From positions 1 through 36,759 of the forward strand of contig JAFDDB010000018.1 in the NCBI GenBank assembly GCA_019311115.1: a stretch of DNA of 36,759 nt, read 5' to 3'. How positions within the stretch are numbered: the first letter of the stretch is position 1; every line of letters starts with the position of its first letter. Made by a program: the position numbers and the translations under genes. This stretch comes from Deltaproteobacteria bacterium (GTDB lineage: Bacteria; Myxococcota_A; UBA9160; SZUA-336). The notes beneath the pieces were generated by a model. That model made no database searches, was not told the DNA's origin, and was given only the letters and a program-made list of their open reading frames with translations. This document shows, one piece after another, positions 1-6,904 of the stretch.

Positions 1-255
1 AAGAAGGCGCGGCGCAAGAAGGCCACGCGGAAGAAGGCCACACGCAAGAAGGCGCGGCGCAAGAAGGCCACGCGGAAGAAGGCCACACGCAAGAAGGCGC
101 GGCGCAAGAAGGCCACGCGCAAGAAGGCGCGGCGCAAGAAGGCCACTCGGAAGAAGGCCACACGCAAGAAGGCGCGGCGCAAGAAGGCCACGCGCAAGAA
201 GGCACGGCGCAAGAAGGCCACTCGCAAGAAGGCCACCAGGAAGAAGGCCACTCGC
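1..255 (+). repeat. 15-bp tandem repeat array inside the basic protein gene
   Basis: About 17 head-to-tail 15-bp units beginning AAGAAGGC, each encoding KKA(T/R)R. Units differ mainly at the fourth codon (CGG/CGC for Arg, ACG/ACA/ACT for Thr) and at the third base of the last codon. The length is a multiple of three throughout, so gain or loss of units would keep the frame. Such arrays tend to vary in copy number between strains; that is inference here. Confidence 0.9.
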
Positions 256-288
256 AAGCGGCGTCGGAAGGCCCGGCGAAAGAGCTAG
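1..288 (+). CDS. Histone H1-like lysine/arginine-rich repeat protein, C-terminal part (5' end cut off)
   Basis: The window opens inside a reading frame that ends with TAG at 286-288. The visible 95 residues are almost wholly a five-residue repeat of the form KKA(T/R)R, about 17 copies, ending in a short arginine-rich tail (KRRRKARRKS). Only Lys, Arg, Ala, Thr and a final Ser occur. Tails of this kind are known from bacterial histone H1-like proteins and from AlgP-type regulators, where they bind DNA or other polyanions without sequence specificity. The N-terminal domain that would identify the family lies outside the window, so nucleoid binding is an inference from composition. A strong hairpin follows 25 bp after the stop. 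It could instead be a basic extension on a ribosomal or RNA-binding protein. Confidence 0.75.
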   Translation, partial: KKARRKKATRKKATRKKARRKKATRKKATRKKARRKKATRKKARRKKATRKKATRKKARRKKATRKKARRKKATRKKATRKKATRKRRRKARRKS

Positions 289-313
289 GCTCCGATCGCG
301 AGTCATCGGAAGG

Positions 314-348
314 GCCCCCGTTGCCCCCGCGGCAACGGGGGCTTCGTT
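314..348 (+). terminator. Hairpin terminator after the basic repeat gene
   Basis: A perfect 12-bp stem (GCCCCCGTTGCC at 314-325 with GGCAACGGGGGC at 331-342) closes a 5-nt loop. It is followed by TTCGTTCGT, a broken T-run as expected in a high-GC genome. It lies 25 bp past the stop of the repeat protein and upstream of the rpoZ promoter, so it would insulate the two units. Confidence 0.8.
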
Positions 349-408
349 CGTCCGGGCTTTGTTCCAGGGGTTTCACCTGGGTTTCGCCTGCGTCCCCGAG
401 TCCCGCCG

Positions 409-437
409 TTGACGCCCGCCTGGCGGCCTCCTAGCCT
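409..437 (+). promoter_or_regulatory. Sigma-70-type promoter of rpoZ
   Basis: TTGACG (409-414) and TAGCCT (432-437) are separated by exactly 17 bp and match the -35 and -10 consensus at 5/6 and 3/6 positions. The predicted start of transcription near 444 leaves a leader of about 20 nt carrying the AGAAGGAG ribosome binding site (451-458) before the GTG at 465. Inferred from sequence only. Confidence 0.6.
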
Positions 438-464
438 TGCCGCCCCCGAGAGAAGGAGCCCCGC

Positions 465-701
465 GTGGCGCGAATCACCATCGAGGACTGCAACGAGCAG
501 GTCGGAAACCGCTTCAACCTGGTGCTCATGGCGACGATCCGCGCCAAGCAGCTGATGCGCGGCGCCCGGCCGCTGCTCAAGGGCGACGAGAACCGCGAAA
601 TCGTCGTGGCGCTGCGGGAGATCGCCGCTGGCCACATCGAGGCCGACTTCCCGCCCGAGGAAGACCTCGCTCCCGAGGACGCCCCCGTCCCCGCCGAATA
701 G
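465..701 (+). CDS. rpoZ: DNA-directed RNA polymerase subunit omega
   Basis: A 78-residue protein with the typical omega N-terminus: MARITIEDC, then NRFNLVLMATIRAKQL, then a region ending KGDENREIVVALREIA. Omega is a small subunit that helps fold and recruit beta-prime in the core polymerase. The length fits the family (about 70-110). The GTG start is set by an AGAAGGAG Shine-Dalgarno sequence six bases upstream. The last 20 residues are an acidic, proline-rich tail (PPEEDLAPEDAPVPAE), which is variable in the family. It stands alone here: the next gene converges on it, so spoT and gmk, common rpoZ neighbours elsewhere, are not adjacent. Confidence 0.95.
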   Translation: MARITIEDCNEQVGNRFNLVLMATIRAKQLMRGARPLLKGDENREIVVALREIAAGHIEADFPPEEDLAPEDAPVPAE

Positions 702-727
702 CGCCGCCGGGCCGCGCCAGGAGCGCG

Positions 728-1957
728 CTAGGCGAGCTTGACGGGGAGGGTGAAGCTGAACCGCGAGCCCTGGCCGAGCTCGCTGCTCACCGAGATGGCG
801 CCTCCCAGCTGCTCCACGAGCGAGCGCGCCAGCGTGAGGCCCAGGCCCGCACCGCGGTGCCGGCCGTCGGTCGAGTGGTCGACCATGAAGAACTCGTCGA
901 AGATCTGCTCCTGGTCCTCTGGCGTGATGCCGACGCCCGTGTCGACGACCGTGCACAGCAGTTGGCCTTCCTCGACCAGCAGCTCGAGATTCACCTGGCC
1001 GGACCGCGTGAACTTGGCAGCGTTCTCGAGCAGGTGGAAGAGGATCTGGTTGAGCTTGCCGAGGTCGGTCCGGACCTTGGGGACGCTCTCGGCCAGCTTG
1101 TGCTCCAGGGACACGCCGGAGGCGAGTGAGTCGCGGACGTTGAACATCGCCTCCTCGACGAGATCCGGCAGGTTCACCTCGCAGATCTCCACGCGGATCG
1201 CGTTCTGGTGCACGCGCCACAGGTCGAGGATGTTCTGCAGCGTACGCAGCAGCGAGTTTCCCTCGTCCAGGGCCTCGCGGAGCGACTGGCGACCCGAGTC
1301 GGAGAGCTGCTCGTGCTCACCCGCCATGACCGAGATGACCCGCTCGATAATCGAGTTCAGCGGAGTGCGAAGCTCGTGGGACATCTTCTCGATCAGGTCG
1401 TTCTTGAGCTGCTCGACCTCGCCCAGCCGCTCGTTCTTCTTGATCAGCTCGATGTCCTGCGCGAGGAGCTGCTCGGAAAGCCGGAGCACCTCGTCCGAAG
1501 GCTCGTCGGTGTCGGCGGGCTGTCCGGTCACCGCGTGATGATCGAGCACCAGCGTGATCTGGCGCAGGATCGACTCGATCTCGGAGTTCAGCATGCGAGG
1601 CCACGGGCCCGGACAGCCGATGATCGCGACCCCGCGCGTCACGTCGCCGTGCCGCAGCGGGAAGCCGAAGACGCCGCCGGCCGCGCGCGACCAGATCCGC
1701 TCGGGCTCTTCGGGTGCGTCGCAGCGAAGCGGCCGCTCCGCGGTCTGCGCCTGCATGCGGAAGCTACCCAGTTCCTCGCCCGCGGCCTGCGCGTCGTTGG
1801 CGCAGCCGAAGCCGGCCCATCCATCGGGCTCGGCGTTTCCCGCGTCGGCCTCGTAGACCAACGCGAAGCCGCCGAGCGTTCCGGCCAGGTGGCGGGCGCC
1901 GGCGGAGAGGGCGTTGCCGAGTGTGTCGGGCGAGGTATAGAGGGCCAGGATCTCCAT
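728..1957 (-). CDS. Soluble histidine kinase with N-terminal GAF-like domain
   Basis: A 409-residue sensor kinase without a signal peptide or membrane segment, so cytoplasmic. Residues 1 to about 150 look like a divergent GAF-type sensor fold. A short coiled coil around 160-185 (LSEQLLAQDIELIKKNERLGEVEQL) leads to the dimerisation domain with the H-box SHELRTPLN, phospho-acceptor His194. The ATPase domain shows the N-box (LLENAAKF), the G1 box (DTGVGI), an F-box region (IFDEFF) and the G2 box (GAGLGLTLA). No receiver domain is attached and no response regulator is encoded nearby. The gene begins 6 bp after pilT on the same strand, so the two are probably co-transcribed, hinting that the kinase senses or controls surface motility. 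Ligand unknown. Confidence 0.85.
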   Translation of the reverse strand: MEILALYTSPDTLGNALSAGARHLAGTLGGFALVYEADAGNAEPDGWAGFGCANDAQAAGEELGSFRMQAQTAERPLRCDAPEEPERIWSRAAGGVFGFPLRHGDVTRGVAIIGCPGPWPRMLNSEIESILRQITLVLDHHAVTGQPADTDEPSDEVLRLSEQLLAQDIELIKKNERLGEVEQLKNDLIEKMSHELRTPLNSIIERVISVMAGEHEQLSDSGRQSLREALDEGNSLLRTLQNILDLWRVHQNAIRVEICEVNLPDLVEEAMFNVRDSLASGVSLEHKLAESVPKVRTDLGKLNQILFHLLENAAKFTRSGQVNLELLVEEGQLLCTVVDTGVGITPEDQEQIFDEFFMVDHSTDGRHRGAGLGLTLARSLVEQLGGAISVSSELGQGSRFSFTLPVKLA

Positions 1958-1963
1958 GCCGTG

Positions 1964-3115
1964 CTAGAAGCGCTCGTCCTCGGCCACGTCGACTGCATCC
2001 TCGCTCTCGGTGTTCATGTCACCGATCTCGTCCGCGTCGCCCTCGAGGGTGAGCTTGGTCGAGAAGTCGCGCGGGTTCGAGGCGGCCTCGCGGGCGGTCT
2101 CGAGGCGGATCTTGCCGGCCTGGTACAGGTCGAGCACGTGCTGATCGAAGGTCTGCATCTTCATCAGCTCGCGGCCCTTCTCGATGTGGTCGTGCACTTC
2201 GTGCGAACGGCTCGAATCGCGGATGCACTCGCGGATGGACCGCGTGATGCGCATGATCTCGACGGCCGGCACGCGGCCGGTGCCCTTCTTGTTCGGCAGC
2301 AGGCGCAACGACACGATCGCCTCGATGTTCTCTGCGAGCCGGTCACGGACCTGGGCCTGCTCCTCGGTGTTGAAGAAGCTGGGCACGCGACGCAGCGTGG
2401 TGGCGACGTCGGACGTGTGGATCGAGGAGAACACTGCGTGCCCGGTCTCGGCGGCCTTGAGTGCCGTGTCGACCGTCTCGGCATCCCGGATCTCGCCGAC
2501 CATGATCACGTCGGGATCCTGGCGCAGAGCCGCGTGGAGCGCCGTCGGGAAGTTCGGTGAGTCGGTCCCGATCTCGCGCTGCGTGATGATCGCGCGCTCG
2601 TGCTTGAATATGAACTCGACCGGATCCTCGATCGTGATGATCTTGCACTTCCGGGCGCAGTTGATCTCTTGGAGCATTGTCGCGAGCGTGGTCGACTTGC
2701 CCATGCCCGTCGCGCCCGTCACGAGGACCAGCCCACGTCGCACGTCGGCGATCTCGCGCAGGACGCTCGGCAGGTTCAGCGACTCGAAGTCCTTGATCTC
2801 GATCGGAATCACGCGCAGGACGACGTTGTAGGAGCGCCGTTCCCTGCTGATGTTGACGCGGAAGCGCCCCTCGCCCGGGATCTCGTAGGCCAGGTCCATC
2901 TCGGTGCGGTCCTCGAACGGGATCTTCGAGTCATCGGCCTCGACGAGCAGGCGAGCCAGTGACTCGGTGTCCGCCGGCGTCAGCACCTTGTACCGCAGTT
3001 CCACCAGTTCGCCGTTGAACCGGTACAGGGGCAGGTACCCGACCTGGAAGTGGATGTCCGACGCTCCCTTCTCGAAACCCAGGCGAAGCAGTCGGTCGAG
3101 TCTTTCCCGGTCCAT
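1964..3115 (-). CDS. pilT: Type IV pilus retraction ATPase, PilT/PilU family
   Basis: A 383-residue secretion-type ATPase that would drive pilus retraction as a hexamer at the inner membrane. Visible motifs are the family N-terminus (GASDIHFQVG), the Walker A GATGMGKST near 134-142, the Asp box (ITIEDPVEF), the Walker B region (LRQDPDVIMVGEIRD), the His box (GHAVFSSIHTSD) and a version of the PilT C-terminal AIRNLIRE signature (SIRECIRDS), followed by KGRELMKMQTFDQ. The C-terminal 20 residues are acidic. PilT and PilU are not clearly separable from motifs alone. No other pilus gene is in the window; the only operon partner is the histidine kinase just downstream. Confidence 0.93.
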   Translation of the reverse strand: MDRERLDRLLRLGFEKGASDIHFQVGYLPLYRFNGELVELRYKVLTPADTESLARLLVEADDSKIPFEDRTEMDLAYEIPGEGRFRVNISRERRSYNVVLRVIPIEIKDFESLNLPSVLREIADVRRGLVLVTGATGMGKSTTLATMLQEINCARKCKIITIEDPVEFIFKHERAIITQREIGTDSPNFPTALHAALRQDPDVIMVGEIRDAETVDTALKAAETGHAVFSSIHTSDVATTLRRVPSFFNTEEQAQVRDRLAENIEAIVSLRLLPNKKGTGRVPAVEIMRITRSIRECIRDSSRSHEVHDHIEKGRELMKMQTFDQHVLDLYQAGKIRLETAREAASNPRDFSTKLTLEGDADEIGDMNTESEDAVDVAEDERF

Positions 3116-3254
3116 CCTGGCCTACGCTCCTCAACTACGGGGTCACCCGTCTGGTCGAACGGGCGTGCGCTCTACCCTTCGGCGCGAGTTGCCTGCGGCT
3201 TTATGAGACCGGGCCCGGGGGAGGGGGGCGATGGGAGGGCGTGAGAGGCTCGCC

Positions 3255-3260
3255 TATACT
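3255..3260 (+). promoter_or_regulatory. -10-like element directly before the start codon
   Basis: TATACT matches the -10 consensus at five of six bases and ends 7 nt before the ATG at 3268. That spacing would put the transcription start at or next to the A of ATG, giving a leaderless mRNA. No good -35 is visible at 17 bp. Similar boxes precede other genes here (21245 and 18965). Confidence 0.4.
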
Positions 3261-3267
3261 CGCGGCC

Positions 3268-3786
3268 ATGCATCGCTGGCCCCTCGTCCTGTTGCTCGCG
3301 GCGCCCCTGCCCATGTCCGCCGGGGCCGAGTCTCCGCCCGACCGCTCCGCCGACGTGGCCGCGGACGAGGGGACCGGAGCCACGGGTGGCGCCGGGGCAG
3401 CCCGCGGAGCGGGGCGCCCGTCGCTCAGCCTCGACTCGATCCTGAAGCCGCGCCAGGAGAACTGGGAGGCCAAGCCGACGCTGCGCGGTGGACGCGATCG
3501 CGAGACCTGGCGCCGCGACTTCGAGAACGCGCGGACCGAGGTCACCCAACTCGACGGGCAGGTGGACGCGCTCCAGGAGAAGCTCCGGGCGGCCTCGACC
3601 GGAGAGTGGAGCTACTCGCCGACCGGCGCGGGGGAGGCGTCGGATCCCGAGGTCTTGAAGCTCCGAGCGCAGCTGAAGCGCGACCGGAGTTCGCTCGAAA
3701 CCGCTCACGCCCGGCTCCGCGACCTGGAAGTCGAGGCCTCGCTCGCCGAAGTCCCGGACCACTGGATCGAGCCCCCCGCCGAGTAG
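3268..3786 (+). CDS. Exported coiled-coil protein of unknown function
   Basis: A 172-residue protein I do not recognise. Starting at the ATG at 3268 gives a clean signal peptide (MHRWPLVLLLAAPLPMSAGA), better than the in-frame GTG at 3241, which would add nine residues before it. After a low-complexity Gly/Ala/Asp stretch comes SLDSILKPRQENWEAKP, then two helices with coiled-coil character (about 88-110 and 132-157), ending DHWIEPPAE. The likely location is periplasmic. It stands divergently from pilT with a 152-bp shared upstream region, so a role at the envelope is possible but only inferred from export and position. Confidence 0.7.
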   Translation: MHRWPLVLLLAAPLPMSAGAESPPDRSADVAADEGTGATGGAGAARGAGRPSLSLDSILKPRQENWEAKPTLRGGRDRETWRRDFENARTEVTQLDGQVDALQEKLRAASTGEWSYSPTGAGEASDPEVLKLRAQLKRDRSSLETAHARLRDLEVEASLAEVPDHWIEPPAE

Positions 3787-3916
3787 CTCGGCCCGCCCGC
3801 CTGCGCTCCCAGCGGCCACGGAGGAAGCGCGCGTGCGCGCTGTGCGAACGGCGCTTCGCAGCAGCGGCCGATCGGACCCCTGCACCGATCGCGATTCCGG
3901 GTGGATCGGGCCGGAG

Positions 3917-3949
3917 TTGCACACTGCGTGCAAACGGCACGACCCGTGC
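3917..3949. promoter_or_regulatory. Two adjacent inverted repeats upstream of the lipoprotein gene
   Basis: TTGCAC-N5-GTGCAA (3917-3933) is a perfect 6-bp dyad. Three bases later GCACG-ACC-CGTGC (3937-3949) is a perfect 5-bp dyad. The TGCAC/GTGCA core is thus repeated in both orientations, 15 bp before the start codon at 3964. This could be an operator for a dimeric repressor or an mRNA leader structure. No known family is assigned. Confidence 0.4.
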
Positions 3950-3963
3950 ACAAGAGGGGACAC

Positions 3964-4881
3964 ATGCGCGACTCCCGCCTGCCCCTGCTGTGCCTGCTGA
4001 TCGGTCTCCAGACGATCGCGCTGGCCTGCCAGACGGCGGCCCCGCAAGCGCCCCTCGAGCCCGACGCGGACCAGGCCCTGACGCTGATCGTGGCGCGGCT
4101 CCAGATGCACCTGCGCGACGATCCGTACCGCGTGCAGCCGGCCCTCGCCGACAACGGCCAGACGGTCTTCGAGCTGGCGTACTGGCGGCTCGGGCGGCTA
4201 CAGCAGAGCCGGCGCAGTGCGGCCCAGACGCGCGGCGAGATCGACGTCGTGCTCCAGTTCGCGCGCGCCCGCGCGGCCGAGCGCATGCGCCGCTACAGCG
4301 AGGCCGCGCTCGCGTACGAGGACGCCGCCGACAGCGACTCGATCCTGGCCGGGCCGGCGCGCGAGGCGGCGGCCTGGATGCGTACCTTCGAGACGCACGC
4401 CCGTGAGCTCGAGACCGCGGACGACCGGGACGCGGAACTCGAGCAGCTCGAGGTCAGGATCGAAGCGTGGCGAGCGCTGGCGCGCGAGCACGCCGACACG
4501 CCGTACGCTCCCCTGGCGCGGCTCGAAGCCGAGTCCTGGGAGATGCTGCGCTTGGAGACGCTCGCCGGCACGCGCGACATCGAGCTCGCGATCGCCGCGT
4601 CGCGGCGGCTCGTCGAGCGGCATCGCGGGTCGCGGCTGCTGGCCCAGCACCTGATCCGCCTGGGCGACCTGTACGCCGAGGCCGCGCGTCGTGAGTACCT
4701 GCGGCACCGCGCGCGGACCCGGCCGCTCGACGTCGAGCGATACGACGGGCTGCTCGAGCGGGCGTTCGCGTCCTACGAGCTCGCCATGGACGAGCGCAGG
4801 CCGGCCATGCGCCGCGAGGCGCGGACCAAGATCGAGGCGCTGCTCGCCTATCACGACGGAGTCCGGGCTCATGTTCGATGA
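3964..4881 (+). CDS. Predicted lipoprotein with helical repeats, unknown function
   Basis: A 305-residue protein I do not recognise. The ATG at 3964 is preferred over the in-frame GTG at 3901: it follows an AGAGGGGA ribosome binding site and yields a lipoprotein-type signal (MRDSRLPLLCLLIGLQTIALAC). The cleavage site IALA-C is a slightly unusual lipobox. The rest is helical and rich in Ala, Arg and Glu, with TPR-like pieces such as RRYSEAALAYEDAAD (about 105) and a later helical block near 225-300. Its stop overlaps the start of the next gene by 11 bp, so the two are translated together and probably work together at the cell envelope. Confidence 0.7.
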   Translation: MRDSRLPLLCLLIGLQTIALACQTAAPQAPLEPDADQALTLIVARLQMHLRDDPYRVQPALADNGQTVFELAYWRLGRLQQSRRSAAQTRGEIDVVLQFARARAAERMRRYSEAALAYEDAADSDSILAGPAREAAAWMRTFETHARELETADDRDAELEQLEVRIEAWRALAREHADTPYAPLARLEAESWEMLRLETLAGTRDIELAIAASRRLVERHRGSRLLAQHLIRLGDLYAEAARREYLRHRARTRPLDVERYDGLLERAFASYELAMDERRPAMRREARTKIEALLAYHDGVRAHVR

Positions 4882-6880
4882 GGAGCAGCGCGTCGTGAGG
4901 GTGGGCATCTGGCTGGTCGTCGTGGCCGCGGTGGCCGGGCTCTTCGTCCTGCTGCTGCACCCGAGCGCCCACGCCGACGACCTGGGGCAGACCGCCGACA
5001 TCCTGCTCGACCGCGCACCCCTCAGCGCCGACGAACGTCAGGCCGAGGCCGAGGAGATCCTGTCCAACGAGCGCGAGCGCAAGGGACGTCACCTGGCCGG
5101 CGTGGTGCTGGACGAGGGTGTCCGCCTGGTGTCCAGCGTGGACCCGCGCCGCGTCGCGCGTGCCACCTGGCGCGTCGTCCGCACGGTCTGGAAGTGGAGC
5201 GAGCGTTCCGATGACGAGGACGCGGCACTCGACCAGCTCGAGATCGGCGTGGCGCATAGCGACGCGGACCCCGAACTCCTGGACCTCTACACGCGGCTGC
5301 GTCGCCGCGAGCTGGATCAGCGGATCGACGACCTCCTGCTTTCCGCCGAGAGCGCGTTCGAGGACGGTCACGTAGTGCTGGCCCGAGCGCGCGTGCAGCG
5401 CTCGCTCGAGCTGGCGCCGGAGCGCGAACGCGTCCACGACCTGATCGCTCTTCTCTCCGGACCGCTGCCGGCCGCGCGGGCGGGCGGCGTGAACCTCTGG
5501 GAGCCCGGTCCGGAACTCGATGCGGTTCCCGTCCCGATCGGTCCACAGTGGGTGGTGGACGAGTGGGAGGCGCCGCTCGCGACCGCCATGCTGAGCCGCG
5601 ACTACGCGCGCGCCGCCGAGCTGGCGCCGACGCAGCCGCGCGGCGAGTTGGCGCGTGCCGCGGCGCACTATCTGGATGGCGACCGACAGACGGCTCGCAG
5701 ACTCCTGACCCTGCTTCGCGATCGCGAGGATCCGATCGGCTGGCAGGCCCGCGACTGGTCCGCGCGTCCCGAAATCGCGGCCGCCGACCGCTTCGAGAGC
5801 GAGGTCCGCCGCTACCACGTGCGCCGTGCGCTCGGGCTGCTCGGCGGGGCGGGTCTGGCGTCGAATGGTCTCTACTACCGCTCGCGGCGCGGCTACGACG
5901 CGTGGCGCCGCTCGCTCGCGCCGTTGAACCTCGTCCTGTCGTTCCCCGCCCGGCTGGCGCGCGGCTGGCGTCCGGACGGCCGTGCCCTGCGCGCTGCCGC
6001 TCACGCCTACCTGGAGTACGAGCCGGAAGGTGAGGACGCAGAGGACGCGACGAGCTGGCTGGCGCAGCTCGGGCCCGCACAGCCGCTGCACGCGGGGCGG
6101 TCGCCGTGGCGCGGCAGCCGCCTCGTCCTTCCGCGAGCGCGTACACGTTGGGAGCGGCTCTCGCCCGGCCCGATCGTGCTCACGCGCTCCGCTCTGGAGA
6201 GCGGGCTCGCGGGCGAAGCCGGGCTCCTGCAGCAGGTGATGGGCGACGCCGAGGCCGTGCTGCTGCGCCCGGAGCGCGACGCGGTTCCCGTCCCCACGCT
6301 CGACGCACGCGCGTCGCTCGACCTGCTCGCCGAGGTGACCCGGTCGGTCGAGGCGGGCGACCTCGAGCCGCTCCGTCAGGGTGGTTCACGGGCGCTCGAA
6401 CGTCTGCAACGCCTCGAGACGGGCGTGCGCTCCGGCCTCCGCCTCGTGGTCGTGCCCCTGCAGGCCTCGGACGACTCGATGGTCTCGGCGGTGTCCGACG
6501 CGATGCTGGACGGGGGTACGCGCACCGCGGAGGGCGTGCGCATCCGCCGCGGCGCCGACGACCTGCGGCTCGACCGCTCGCTCGGCGGTCCGGGCTTCGT
6601 CTGTCCTGAAGCCGTTCTCTGCGTGCACCGGCCCGCCGCGGTGACCGCGGGTGTGTACGGCGCGGTCGCCACCGATGCCGACATGCTGCTCGGCGCCAGC
6701 GCCAGCTTCCAGCGGGCCACCCTCGCGCTCGAGCTGCGTTCCTCCGGGCCCCACGCCCGGCTGACGGTTCCGATCGCGCGCTGGCTCGGCTTCGAGCGCT
6801 GGGTGCCGGTGGCGGCGCGCGTCGAGATCGGCACCGAGGGCGTCTACGTGGGCCCGGTGACCACTCGGGCCAGCCGCTAG
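4871..6880 (+). CDS. Large membrane-anchored protein of unknown function
   Basis: A 669-residue protein starting at the ATG at 4871, inside the 3' end of the lipoprotein gene. The frame stays open upstream, but the first 60 codons have Ser/Arg/Thr composition typical of an off-frame shadow. The N-terminus has one hydrophobic segment (about 9-28) ending in HPSAHA-DD, either a cleaved signal or an anchor. The N-terminal third is helical, with a possible tetratricopeptide-like unit (ESAFEDGHVVLARARVQRSL). The C-terminal part is beta-rich (RLVVVPLQASDD, ARLTVPIARWLGF). No catalytic motif is evident. With the preceding lipoprotein it forms a two-gene envelope module that I cannot match to a known system. 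Confidence 0.75.
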   Translation: MFDEEQRVVRVGIWLVVVAAVAGLFVLLLHPSAHADDLGQTADILLDRAPLSADERQAEAEEILSNERERKGRHLAGVVLDEGVRLVSSVDPRRVARATWRVVRTVWKWSERSDDEDAALDQLEIGVAHSDADPELLDLYTRLRRRELDQRIDDLLLSAESAFEDGHVVLARARVQRSLELAPERERVHDLIALLSGPLPAARAGGVNLWEPGPELDAVPVPIGPQWVVDEWEAPLATAMLSRDYARAAELAPTQPRGELARAAAHYLDGDRQTARRLLTLLRDREDPIGWQARDWSARPEIAAADRFESEVRRYHVRRALGLLGGAGLASNGLYYRSRRGYDAWRRSLAPLNLVLSFPARLARGWRPDGRALRAAAHAYLEYEPEGEDAEDATSWLAQLGPAQPLHAGRSPWRGSRLVLPRARTRWERLSPGPIVLTRSALESGLAGEAGLLQQVMGDAEAVLLRPERDAVPVPTLDARASLDLLAEVTRSVEAGDLEPLRQGGSRALERLQRLETGVRSGLRLVVVPLQASDDSMVSAVSDAMLDGGTRTAEGVRIRRGADDLRLDRSLGGPGFVCPEAVLCVHRPAAVTAGVYGAVATDADMLLGASASFQRATLALELRSSGPHARLTVPIARWLGFERWVPVAARVEIGTEGVYVGPVTTRASR

Positions 6881-6904
6881 CGGCCGCAGCCGGAGCGAAT
6901 CGCC

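Noticed and set aside
1-288. CRISPR-like array
   Set aside because: The units are directly adjacent with no spacers and form one coding frame of a basic protein.
4691-4870. 60-codon upstream extension of the large anchored protein
   Set aside because: It overlaps the lipoprotein gene, has off-frame Ser/Arg/Thr composition and would bury the signal segment; ATG 4871 is better.
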